From Archegozetes longisetosus (lineage: Eukaryota > Arthropoda > Arachnida > Sarcoptiformes > Trhypochthoniidae): a stretch of DNA of 64,000 nt. Shown piece after piece: positions 1-9,280 of this stretch; the first letter of the stretch is position 1; each line of letters opens with the position of its first letter. The DNA is taken from assembly GCA_018873245.2 (NCBI GenBank), contig JAEMBT020000007.1, forward strand, positions 3,675,129 through 3,739,128, written 5' to 3'. The position numbers and the translations under genes are program-made. A model generated the notes under the pieces. It saw only the letters and a list, made by a program, of their open reading frames with translations. It made no database searches and was not told the DNA's origin.

Positions 1-849
1 ATTAATTTTATCAATTGGTTGATTTCGAACTAAAAGATCCCAGAAATATCCTGAAAATGCAGCCAATAATACGTTACAGATTAAAAGCCAAATTATAGCG
101 AACGATCGCTCGTAATTTCCGACTGCATTAATTGAGAAATAGTCCGAAAGGATTACTGAAGAATATTGCCAAATAATTTCGAAGAATGGTTTGAAACTTC
201 TTCTCTTCTGGCATATCATAATTGAGATCATAATAATAGACAATATTATCATGCAATAGATTTCAACATCGAAACATGTGAAATAGTTGAATAGCGGCCA
301 TTCCTCTGAAGAGAACGAATGAAATTCTAAATTTCTTTACTATTTTATGGAAATTAATGTTAAAAAATCGTTTGCTCATTATCTTTATAAATTATAAGAA
401 AATTGCTTCTAAAATATCTCTTGATTTTTTGTCATAAGAGCAATTAATAGAACTCGAATTTATAATCGAACAATTAATTTCCAAGTTTAAAATAACATTA
501 TGCTAGCTTGAGAATTTTCGTTAAGACTTCTCGTTTTCAGGAATAATTTGATCCGCTCTGTAAGCATCAAATTAGCTAAAAATTATCTTGATTTTTTATT
601 TAATCCACATTAAATGATTTACGGTAACTATACATTAGTCTTATAGCGTTTTTATTTACAAAATATATTCATAGGTGTCTTTAAAAAAGAAATTTTTATA
701 TAACTGCAGTAGTACAAGCATTGAAGCCATTTCTTATTTTCAAGCAGATAACTTTATAAAATATAATTAATTAGGTTAGGAAATTGAATGTGTAGTATGC
801 TGCGTCTTAAGGAAAACGGTTCATATGGCGGGAGTATACAATACCGTAC

Positions 850-1745
850 ACAATGGATTCTCGACCCCAACCCTAAGTGTAACTTATCATTGGGCTCACT
901 AAGTTCATCGAACTGAACATTTTGATACCGCACTTGATCACTTTCTACCTAAACCTGACCATTTCTGATAAACTCCCGACGGAAGTGGTCGACCCCGCAA
1001 ACTAATATATCGTTGCACTCAGCATATCGAACTGAGCATTTCGATATATCATTTAGTCAATTATCTCAAGTAGTTCAGCTCTTTCAAAAAAACTGGTGAA
1101 TCTGGGTAGAGCGTAAAGACGTTCTCGGCCCCACCCCAACTGTGATACATCATTGACTTAAAATCGATGATCTGGGAAAATTGATGCCACATTTGATTAT
1201 TTGACGTGAAATTTGACCTTTGAACAAAATATTTATACGTTTGGTTTAGTACCCCTTATGAAACTTCTCTAGTCGTTACCGAAATCAAACCTGATATAAG
1301 CTAGGTTATAATAGGTTAGGTAGCTAGCGACCTAACCTGTTCTCCCTTCCTTCATACCAGACTTGATTGGGTTGCGACTCGAGAAATCCAGGTTTATCCA
1401 TTTTTGAGCGGGTTAGGTCTTGGTGGCACTTGTGGAGGCGGGGTTAACTAGAAAGGCATTGTGAAGTCAAAGGTTGCGTGTGGAAGAATTGTTGTAGACC
1501 CGTAATAGTTGATAAAAAATTTTTAAAGTTGATTATCTCAATAACTACTTGAGATAATTAACCAAGTTAGATACCTAAATGCTCAGTTTGATGTCCTGAG
1601 TCTAACAATATATAACCTGGCGGTGTTTGCTACTTCTGTCTGAAGTTTACCAAATATTGTCAGGTTCGGATCGAAAGTGGTCAACTGAACCCAATGATGT
1701 ATCACACTAGAGGGTGGGGAGTGTTAGCAACCCATTGTGCCTCAT
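850..1745. repeat. Diverged fold-back element with ~200-220 bp inverted arms
   Basis: The left arm (about 850-1073) and the reverse complement of the right arm (about 1545-1745) align along their length with many mismatches. Shared blocks include CATCATTGGG / TATCATTGGG, AACCTGAC / AACCTGAC, CTGAGCATTT and AATTATCTCAAGTAGTT. The spacer of about 470 bp contains another partial copy of the same motif near 1130-1190. No ORF is present. This looks like an old non-autonomous DNA element. Confidence 0.55.
1313..1338. repeat. 26-bp near-palindrome AGGTTAGGT...ACCTAACCT
   Basis: Nine-base perfect arms surround a centre close to GCTAGC. It lies between the arms of the 850-1745 fold-back element and may mark its centre. 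Confidence 0.5.
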
Positions 1746-1964
1746 TGTGTCCGATAGTCCCACCGCTCATGTTAAAGTCCTAATTTGAAAAGTTAACGAT
1801 TATAAAATCGGAGAGAGACAAGTGTACTAGACTAAGTATAGAACTCTCTAATCTTTAGTGACTTTCAAAATTTCGGTTGAATCTTTACAAAAAACTGAGA
1901 CATAGTGAACAATCAGCTTAACTTAAACTGTGGTTTAGCATAGTTTCATTATTTTAAAATAATC

Positions 1965-1998
1965 GGCTCTTTTGACTTCAATTGTAGTTAAAAGAGCA
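1965..1998. repeat. 34-bp near-palindrome centred on CAATTG
   Basis: The two halves GGCTCTTTTGACTTCAATTG and, on the other strand, TGCTCTTTTAACTACAATTG differ at a few positions. It sits just outside the 2036-3150 repeat block. Confidence 0.55.
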
Positions 1999-2035
1999 CT
2001 GACCTATTGTACGTAATTTAAGCTATATTTAGTAC

Positions 2036-3150
2036 TTTTTGGTTACATTATAGTAACGGCACAGGGAATGGTGGATGGAGCTACAGACACTATATATAGT
2101 TGGATTACACCAAATAAGTTTATGACCACCCCTATGGGAACACGCTTATTTTCAAAAATTCTCAAATATTTCGTTAACGGGCAAGCAGTATTTTACAGGG
2201 GTTGGCTCAATCGACAGAATTGAAAGTTCTATAAGAGCGTAATATAGACCACACCCACCTACGCGCCAAAACTTCTAAATTTTTAAAAACTACAAGTTTC
2301 CTTAAGTTATGCTCACTCCACCCCCACTTTTGAAGCCATGCTCACTTCTAAGAATTATATTTCAGAAAACTAGTAAGAGCGGATTCTTTCGACTCCTCAT
2401 TGTACTTTATAGTATAATACTGCAAATGTGGTGCATTTTCGCACAAAATGCAATGAGGAATCGGAAGAACCCGCTCTTATAAGGCTACACCTATTCGTTT
2501 CAAAGATATTAGCAATCTTTAAAAGTTAGTGTTGCCTCAAAAGTGGTAACTGGACGAAGCATAACCCATACAGTAGGTTCAACGATATATATCATGTAAA
2601 TATAGCCCATTGTATTTTGCTCTAAACCATTGTAATAGTATAACAAATATTTAAAGAAAGTTATTAGTTTTAAAAATCAAGAAATTTTGGCATACAAGGA
2701 GGGATAGTCTATATATACAACCTTATATATCATTCAATTCCAAGTCGATTAAGCCAACCCCTGTAAGCTTCCGCCTACCCATTAACGAATTTTGTAAACT
2801 TTGTCGGTGAAGTCCAACTAAATATATAGTATATCTGTAATCCGCCCACTTTGGTCATGAACTATTACTATAATGTAACCAATAATTGTTAGTTTGAAAA
2901 TTAAAATTTTAGGTATGTAAGTAAGGGTGATATAGGTATACAACCTCATGTAACATTCAATTTTGTGTCGATTGAGATAATCCCAATGAGCTTCAATCTA
3001 CCCGTTAATGAATTATGCTAAAATTTTGAAAGAGATATGGCCCCCATGGAGGTGAGGTCATAAATATTACTAAGTTGTATTCCAACAATATATATAGTTT
3101 GTCTGTAAATCGGCTCATATTGGCAGTGCACTATTAGTATAATATAACCG
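2036..3150. repeat. Repeat block: one inverted and two tandem copies of a ~230-250 bp unit
   Basis: Unit A (about 2640-2883) and unit B (about 2890-3150) are diverged direct repeats. Both contain CATTCAATT, GTCGATT, CCCATTAACGAATT or CCCGTTAATGAATT, ATATATAGT and end ACTATAATGTAACC or AGTATAATATAACC. The reverse complement of 2036-2290 is a third copy, with CAATTCTGTCGATT, GCCAACCCCTGTAA, CCGTTAACGAA and ACTATAATGTAACC. The opposed copies bracket the hairpin at 2375-2478, giving a fold-back layout. Confidence 0.6.
2375..2478. repeat. 104-nt hairpin with 28-bp arms and an inner stem
   Basis: Arms 2375-2402 and 2451-2478 pair at 25 of 28 positions (AAGAGCGG...CCGCTCTT at the base). Within the loop, TGCATTTT (2432-2439) and AAAATGCA (2445-2452) form a second perfect stem. 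It is the centre of the fold-back block around it. Confidence 0.65.
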
Positions 3151-3702
3151 ATCGATCTTTCTCGATGATTACTATCTGTTTCGTAACTAGACAGATCTCT
3201 ATAATGCTCCGCCTACTCAGAAATCGAACAAAAGCGAATTCTCAATAGTGGGAGCAGCAAACGAAGTAGGGGTTTCTTAAGTTGAAGTTCTAGTCGTTTC
3301 GTTTGGTAACTATTCAATTCATTCCCCGTGCAATATTCGTTGTCTAATCGAACTTAATCTATTGAGGACAGGGAAAAGCCAGGAATCAGTCAAGAAAAGG
3401 GCAAACTGGTGGACCAGAATGCAAAGGTTTAATGAGCTGGTTAAGATATGATGTTAATTTATTACAAGATAAAATCGGTTCTATGCTATAAAAGTTAGGT
3501 TTCTCTCTTAAGAAATCAATCTTAAATCACTATTTTTCAGAAGAACTTTTACTTACTCCTTATTGTTCTCGAGATAACGCACGATTTTTCATCGTACCCA
3601 ACATATCGTGAATTTCTTCCTCCTGCAGTAGCCACCATGCCATGAATCTGTGCCGGATCAAATGGGAATAGAAAAATGTGCGGAAATTCTTTACCGTTGT
3701 AA

Positions 3703-3706
3703 ATAT
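3703..3706. repeat. Target-site duplication ATAT, left copy
   Basis: ATAT immediately precedes the TGTT of the 5' LTR and is repeated at 12704-12707 just after the 3' LTR. A 4-bp duplication is usual for Ty3/Gypsy integrases, and ATAT is a known target preference of some errantiviruses. Confidence 0.85.
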
Positions 3707-3805
3707 TGTTAATGCAAAATATTTCTTGCATTCACATATGTCGCATATTAGAATGCAAAATAGGGCGCGACCTTAAGATCTTAGGGAAGCGACCTATTCT
3801 GCGAA

Positions 3806-3833
3806 CTCAAGCAATAAAACTTTATTGCTTGAG
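3806..3833 (+). repeat. 13-bp perfect inverted repeat in the LTR
   Basis: CTCAAGCAATAAA and TTTATTGCTTGAG are separated by two bases. The same structure is in the 3' LTR at 12287-12314. It may be a transcription-factor site or an RNA hairpin containing an AATAAA. Confidence 0.7.
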
Positions 3834-3905
3834 CTCAAAGTTGAGCTATTTTAAGATGAGTTGACAGTAAGTGTCAATTCATCGGAATTAGCTTAAGTAT
3901 TTTAA

Positions 3906-3927
3906 GGTCAGTCGATTGAGACTGACC
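3906..3927 (+). repeat. 8-bp perfect inverted repeat in the LTR
   Basis: GGTCAGTC and GACTGACC flank six bases. A second stem, TTGACA and TGTCAA, lies just upstream near 3861-3877. Both are repeated in the 3' LTR. Confidence 0.65.
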
Positions 3928-3986
3928 AGGAGTTGAAAAACTTTAAACATAAGTGAACACGATTGGTCACGGCCCTAAACTGAGGA

Positions 3987-3996
3987 GTATTTAAGG
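3987..3996 (+). promoter_or_regulatory. Candidate LTR TATA box
   Basis: GTATTTAAGG precedes a more GC-rich stretch (CTCGCAGGCC, CTCGGGGCGG) within the LTR and would drive the genomic transcript. The start site is not determined. Confidence 0.4.
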
Positions 3997-4224
3997 GCAC
4001 TCGCAGGCCATACTCGGGGCGGATAAATGGTTTTGTCTAATCATCTTATCAGACGTCTTGTTTTCAGTATACGTTAAATCTTTTTTGTATTTTATATCTT
4101 AAAATAAACTTTAATAAAACTAGTAGTTGGATTAGTTTTTTAATATAATAAGTTTGTATATCTTTTGGTGTTTCTTTAAAAAGTCGCACTTAAGGCAATC
4201 TAACTTGGCAAGTGCGACAACAAT

Positions 4225-4244
4225 TGGCGTCCGCGACAGGATTC
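4225..4244 (+). other. Primer binding site, tRNA-Arg-like
   Basis: TGGCGTCCGCGACAGGATTC begins two bases after the 5' LTR. It resembles the complement of the 3' end of an arthropod tRNA-Arg, with the CCA-derived TGG first; I recalled that sequence and did not look it up. tRNA-Arg primers are reported for the 412/mdg1 group of Gypsy elements. Confidence 0.6.
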
Positions 4245-4492
4245 AAGACCATTGAGAAAGAAGTTCCGACGAGTCAAGAAGTTGAATTTTGCGAGATTGG
4301 AGAGCGATTTATAATAAACGGTAAAACTTGATTTTCTTTACTGAAATTGAAAAAAAAAGGAAAAAAAAATTTTTTTTTTGGAGTAAACAAGTTAAAAAAA
4401 TTACTATTGAGAGCTCAGCTGTGTTCTATTTGAAACAAATAAATAATATTCGTATTTTAACGAGCAATAAGCTATAAGCTATAGACTGAACC

Positions 4493-7400
4493 ATGCCAAG
4501 AAGTACTATTTCAAATGCTTCCACGGGTTCACAGGAAAGTTTAGCCGAGAAGTTAGATGCATTTAGTGATACTCTGACAGCTAAACTTCTAACTTCTGCA
4601 CAGTTAAAAATTACGCCATTTTCCAATACTCCGGACCAGGATCTGGAAGAATGGTTAGAACTCTATGAGTTCGCTGCCGCAGGCGCAGGTTGGGATAGAA
4701 TGAAAATGGGTGAAAGAATAGGTGCTCATTTTCTCGGTCCTGCTCGAGCGTGGTATCAGGATGTGATTAAAAGTAGTACTAATAATTATACTTATGAGCA
4801 AATAGTAGAAAAGCTAAGGCGAGACTTTTTGTCTTCTGACTATAAAGCCCACTTACGAGAAAGAGTTCGTCGCAGAAAACAGGGTCTTTATGAAGATGTG
4901 GCTAACTACATATTCATTATGAGAAATATGATTAGTCGCATGGATAAAGACAAGCAGATTACTAAAGAAGAGCGCGTGGAGCGAATCTTAGAAGGAATGC
5001 TTCCTCAGATCTCTGCACAAGTTAGGCCTTATCAGCCTAAAACTTTCGAGGAGTTATTAGATAAAGCAAAATTAGTTGAAAAAGGCTTCAAAATCGAAGC
5101 AAAACATAGAGAACATGCCCATTATGTAGCAGCAGATCTGAGTTCTGTCAGGGGTGAAAAGTCAGAAAGACATTTCAGCAAAAGAGTCGATGACTTTTCT
5201 AAAGTCATGGAAACTATGACTAAAACATTTAGTGACACGATGGCTAAAATTCTAAAAAGTAATAAACCAGCAAGAAAGTATGATGCAAATTTTAATCAAT
5301 CACGAAACAGTGAAAGATTTAATAACGATCAAAGAGGATCAAGAGAGAATAGTGGGCGATATGGCAGATGCTCAAGAGATGAGACGCGCTCATCTACGGG
5401 TAAACCTAAATGTTGGGTTTGTGGTAGAGTTGGCCACTTAGCCAAAGACTGTCGAGAGCGAAAGGACAGATCTGATAGATCAGATCCAAACAATAATGAT
5501 AAATCGGACAATCAAAATAGACCAGAGATGGTAAATGAAATAAGGCACGAACGTACTTGTATCGGCGATAGGCCTGATATCATTTATACGAAGGTGGAGA
5601 TAAATGGTTGTAAAATCAAAGCGGTTATTGATTGCGCTGCGACAATAACAATTATAAGAGAGGATTTGGTTTCTGATATTGGCCTTAATGTCCTGAAATA
5701 CGATGGCAATAAAATTAGTGCTGTGACATTTGACCAATTACTCCCTATTGGTAAAGCGCATTTACCATTAATCATAACTGACTCAAATGAATCGCGTGCT
5801 TCCGTACATGTTGATGCTGTGGTGGTCAAATGTGCACCATCACAGCTATTAATTGGGAATAATGTCAATTTGAAACTTAAAGGCGTGATTGATTTATATT
5901 TAAAAGCCTACACTTTTGGTAATGGCGATGAATTAGTTTCAAAAGATATTATCATTCCTTGTAAAACTTGCAGTAAAAGTAAAGGTAATACAATTCACGC
6001 TGAAGAGACGATGGTTTTACCAAAGAGGGCTACAACAATTATTCCCGTTGTGGCTGCAAATAGAAATAAGATAAACCATATGGTTTGTATGATAACTTCA
6101 GATAAACGTGAATACCACAGAAATGGATTGTACATTCCCAATACAGTCGTGGAAAATAATGAAAAAGTGATTAAAGTTCCTGTAACTAATTTCAGTAACG
6201 AGCCGATAATTGTTAAAAAGGGTACAGTTCTAGGATCGTATGAGAAAATCAATAATGAATGTGTGATTTTCCCATTTAACAGCGATTTTGAGGTCATAAA
6301 CGAGGAAATAGACCGAGAGGAGAGTTCAATTGAAGCGAATGACCTAAAAACCAACTCGATTGCTTCAAAAAAGGTTGAATTGATAGACAATTGTAAATCG
6401 AAGGGAAATGAGCTTAACACAGAAATAAGTTGTTATACAGAAAGTCGAACCCAACAGTCGGTAACTTCGAGCAATAAAGAGTCGGCATCAACTAAAAGCT
6501 ATAAACTGTCAAACATTCCTAAGTTAATAGAAACAGAGCTGTCGAATAAAGCCGATCAGGCGACAAATATTCTATCTAATAACCAGCAAAAAGGGTGTGA
6601 TACAGGGAAAAGGATATTGTCTGAAGAATGTAAACCTTTGAAAGTTAAGGATGGGTTTATAAATGTAGGAACCACGCTAACACTCTCTCAAATAGATAAG
6701 CTTAAGAAACTTATTTATAGATATATAGACCGATTTGCTTTCAAACCAGAGCAGATCGGGCGAACAGCATTGATTGAACATGAAATAGATACAGGAACTG
6801 CAAAACCCATTAGACGTGGTCCTTATAAATGTTCTGTAATGGAACGCGAAATAATTCAAGAACAAGTACAAGACTACATAAAAATGGGCATTTTGAGCCC
6901 AACTCGTAGTCCATGGGGTACAGGTGTAGTATTGGTACGCAAACCTGATGGAACTCCGAGATTTTGTTGTGACTGGCGTGGTCTCAATTCAGTTACAAAG
7001 CTAGACTCATACCCTATGGTCAATATAGATCAGGCTCTGATGGCTTTGAGAGATATGAAATGGTTTTCTACGTTAGATCTCAATAAAGGCTATCATCAAG
7101 TGCCAATTAAGAGATCAGACCGTGAGAAAACTGCGGTGGTGACCATGGATGGCTGCTACCAGTGGGAAACTATGGGCATGGGCCTGGTCGGAGCTTCAGC
7201 CACTTTTCAAAGACTACTTGACCTCGTATTAAGTGGGTTAAGGTTTAATATAGTGATTTGTTATATAGACGATGCAGTCGTGTTTAGTGGATCATCGTTT
7301 GAGGATCATTTAGAAAAACTTGAAACCGTATTCAAACGCTTTTTTTGGGCTAATCTAACATTCAGACCTGATAAATGCAGGTTTGGAATGACAAGAACTA

Positions 7401-9280
7401 GATTTCTTGGCCACATTATAGATGCTTACGGTGTATATCCAGATCCAGATAAAGTAAAACAAATCCGCGAAAGATCAGTACCTAAGAATATTACTGATAT
7501 AAGATCATTTTTAGGGCTGGCCGGCTATTACCGTAAATTTATAACGAATTTTTCAATTATTGCTAAACCATTGGCCGACTTAACTAAGAAAAATGTTAGA
7601 TTTGTTTGGAATTGTGAGCATCAAAATGCTTTTGAGAGTATTAAACAGAAGCTAAGCGAAAAGCCTTGTGTAGCTCATTTTAATCCAAAGTTAGAAACGG
7701 AGTTGAGAGTTGATGCCAGTGATTTAGCTGTAGCAGCTATACTGGTACAAAAACATGTAGATGGGTGGAGAATGGTGGCGACTTCCGCTCGATGTCTTAG
7801 CAATACTGAAAAGCGCTATACTATTGGTGAACGCGAAATGTTAGCTATTGTGTATGGATTGACGAAATTTCGCTGCTATTTATATGGTATAGAGTTTGTT
7901 GTAGTCACAGATCATGCAAATAACGTCAACTTAATGACTAAATTGAATCTCTCTGACAGAGTTGCTCGTTGGCTATTAAATTGTATGGATTTTAAATTCA
8001 AAATTGTTTACCGACCTGGTAATAAAAACAAAGATGTAGATGATTTGTCACGTTATGCGAGTGACAAAGCCGAGTACTTTGATCCAACGGCAGCGCTCGC
8101 TATGTATTTAACTGATGATAGGGTTATAGTAGATCCTGAGGCAGAAGCGAAAGGCTTAATGGAAGTTTCGCCACCAATAAACCTAGTAGAGGAGCAGAAC
8201 AAAGATCCTCTTTGCGGAAATATAATTAACACGTTAGAAAACATACATGTGTTATCTAACAAGATTATTAAGAAATATTCTAAGTATGCATTGATAAATG
8301 AAATATTATATCGGGTTGTACGTAGTAAAGCTGGCAAACGATATAATATTGTCATCCCTAAAACACTTTTAAGGGATATGATGTATACTTTGCATGATGA
8401 CCCAATGAGCGGTCATGCAAGCTATCGTAAAACCTTAGACAGGGCTCGAATGCGTTTTTACTGGCCTAAAATGTCAAAATATATTCAAAAATATTGTTGT
8501 TCATGTATGGATTGCCAAACTAAAGGCAATAATAATAAATTGCCAGCCGGTTTATTACAACCTATTCCTGTACGTGGACCGTTCTCTCGAGTAGGAGTTG
8601 ATGCAGTCGGTCCATTTAAGCTATCAAATTATGGTAATAAATATATTTTGACGGCTACTTGTTATTTCACAAAATATGCTGAGCTAAGAGCTGTTCCTGA
8701 TATTACTGCTGAAACTACTGCACGATTCTTAGTTGACGAAATAATTTGCCGACATGGTGCCGTTGAGGAAATATTATCTGATTTATGTCGCAATTTTCTC
8801 GCGGAAGTAGTACAACAGGTGTTGGATATAGTTGGTACGCGGCATGTGCATACAACTTCATATAGACCTCAAACTAACGGTTTAGATGAGAAATTTAACG
8901 GCACACTGTGCCGAAGTATATCGAAATATATTGATATAACGCAAAAGAATTGGGACAAGTATTTAGGAATGCTAAGATTTGCATACAATACTTCTATTCA
9001 GAGCACAACCAAGTTATCGCCTTTTATGATACTATATGGAAGAGATGTGCGAATGCCAATAGACATAATCTCGGGTGAACCCATCAAAAGGCCTGAAGAT
9101 CCAGTAAACTATGCTAAGGAATTGCTTAAAGTCATGCCCCAAATATGGGCAATCGTAAAGGAAAATATATCCGAGGCACAAATGAGACAAAAAGCTCAGT
9201 ATGATAAGAAACATAGGGATGTTTCGTACAAAAAGGATCACTTGTTTGGGTGTATAAGCCAACTCGGAAGCGCGGAATGA
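4493..9280 (+). CDS. gag-pol: Gag-Pol polyprotein of the LTR element (1595 codons)
   Basis: Gag and Pol share one frame, with no shift between them. A Ty3-type capsid region (GPARAWYQ near residue 90) leads to a CCHC zinc knuckle at 307-320 (CWVCGRVGHLAKDC). The protease is around 365-470 with catalytic Asp380, but its motif is D-C-A, not D-T/S-G. RT runs about 765-1010, with LDLNKGYHQ and YIDD at 924-927; the usual NAPATF box reads GASATF. RNase H has Asp1074, Glu1115 and Asp1140. Integrase has the HHCC finger (His1301, His1308, Cys1338, Cys1341) and a complete D1370, D1430, E1466 triad with exact D-35-E spacing; SDRGxNF reads SDLCRNF. The ORF ends before the GPY/F module, which lies in the next ORF in a different frame. 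It could therefore lack the integrase C-terminus. Confidence 0.93.
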   Translation: MPRSTISNASTGSQESLAEKLDAFSDTLTAKLLTSAQLKITPFSNTPDQDLEEWLELYEFAAAGAGWDRMKMGERIGAHFLGPARAWYQDVIKSSTNNYTYEQIVEKLRRDFLSSDYKAHLRERVRRRKQGLYEDVANYIFIMRNMISRMDKDKQITKEERVERILEGMLPQISAQVRPYQPKTFEELLDKAKLVEKGFKIEAKHREHAHYVAADLSSVRGEKSERHFSKRVDDFSKVMETMTKTFSDTMAKILKSNKPARKYDANFNQSRNSERFNNDQRGSRENSGRYGRCSRDETRSSTGKPKCWVCGRVGHLAKDCRERKDRSDRSDPNNNDKSDNQNRPEMVNEIRHERTCIGDRPDIIYTKVEINGCKIKAVIDCAATITIIREDLVSDIGLNVLKYDGNKISAVTFDQLLPIGKAHLPLIITDSNESRASVHVDAVVVKCAPSQLLIGNNVNLKLKGVIDLYLKAYTFGNGDELVSKDIIIPCKTCSKSKGNTIHAEETMVLPKRATTIIPVVAANRNKINHMVCMITSDKREYHRNGLYIPNTVVENNEKVIKVPVTNFSNEPIIVKKGTVLGSYEKINNECVIFPFNSDFEVINEEIDREESSIEANDLKTNSIASKKVELIDNCKSKGNELNTEISCYTESRTQQSVTSSNKESASTKSYKLSNIPKLIETELSNKADQATNILSNNQQKGCDTGKRILSEECKPLKVKDGFINVGTTLTLSQIDKLKKLIYRYIDRFAFKPEQIGRTALIEHEIDTGTAKPIRRGPYKCSVMEREIIQEQVQDYIKMGILSPTRSPWGTGVVLVRKPDGTPRFCCDWRGLNSVTKLDSYPMVNIDQALMALRDMKWFSTLDLNKGYHQVPIKRSDREKTAVVTMDGCYQWETMGMGLVGASATFQRLLDLVLSGLRFNIVICYIDDAVVFSGSSFEDHLEKLETVFKRFFWANLTFRPDKCRFGMTRTRFLGHIIDAYGVYPDPDKVKQIRERSVPKNITDIRSFLGLAGYYRKFITNFSIIAKPLADLTKKNVRFVWNCEHQNAFESIKQKLSEKPCVAHFNPKLETELRVDASDLAVAAILVQKHVDGWRMVATSARCLSNTEKRYTIGEREMLAIVYGLTKFRCYLYGIEFVVVTDHANNVNLMTKLNLSDRVARWLLNCMDFKFKIVYRPGNKNKDVDDLSRYASDKAEYFDPTAALAMYLTDDRVIVDPEAEAKGLMEVSPPINLVEEQNKDPLCGNIINTLENIHVLSNKIIKKYSKYALINEILYRVVRSKAGKRYNIVIPKTLLRDMMYTLHDDPMSGHASYRKTLDRARMRFYWPKMSKYIQKYCCSCMDCQTKGNNNKLPAGLLQPIPVRGPFSRVGVDAVGPFKLSNYGNKYILTATCYFTKYAELRAVPDITAETTARFLVDEIICRHGAVEEILSDLCRNFLAEVVQQVLDIVGTRHVHTTSYRPQTNGLDEKFNGTLCRSISKYIDITQKNWDKYLGMLRFAYNTSIQSTTKLSPFMILYGRDVRMPIDIISGEPIKRPEDPVNYAKELLKVMPQIWAIVKENISEAQMRQKAQYDKKHRDVSYKKDHLFGCISQLGSAE

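Larger units (their letters stand above)
306..3556. other. Intron of the interrupted receptor gene, filled with diverged repeats
   Basis: No coding potential is supported here. The intron carries two unrelated fold-back-type repeat structures (850-1745 and 2036-3150) and shorter palindromes, listed separately. The rest (about 306-850 and 3160-3540) shows nothing I recognise. Confidence 0.6.
1..3706 (-). pseudogene. 3' part of an LTR-interrupted ionotropic receptor (iGluR-like) gene
   Basis: Minus-strand gene continuing past the left edge. Exon remainder 3706..3557 follows the retroelement insertion and ends at donor GTAAGT. A 3.25-kb intron (306-3556) follows, then exon 305..1, which starts after a good pyrimidine-rich acceptor (ttctcttcag) and is open for 101 codons to the edge. 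The phases fit (one base plus two). The last exon has ionotropic glutamate receptor topology: KEWPLFNYF leading into a hydrophobic M1, a re-entrant pore-like stretch (FEIIWQYSSVIL), then an M3-like helix (IIWLLICNVLLAAFSGYFW) followed by RNQPID, like the P-I-x-x-I after M3 in iGluRs. In arthropods such divergent receptors are mostly chemosensory IRs; that role is inference. The gene is split by the element at 3707-12703, so this copy should not make a full protein. Confidence 0.75.
3707..4222 (+). repeat. 5' LTR (516 bp)
   Basis: It starts TGTT and ends AACA. A TATA-like GTATTTAAGG lies at about 3987-3996 and AATAAA at 4103-4108 and 4113-4118, a plausible U3-R layout. The U3 part has strong inverted repeats at 3806-3833 and 3906-3927. 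It is identical to the 3' LTR except at 4212. Confidence 0.95.

Noticed and set aside
770..1338. GGTTAGG words as telomere-type (TTAGG) sequence
   Set aside because: Only isolated words, no tandem array.
9229..9235. Canonical -1 slippery heptamer at the Pol/Env frame change
   Set aside because: The bases do not fit X XXY YYZ because the first base is C before the A run; a simple indel is at least as likely.
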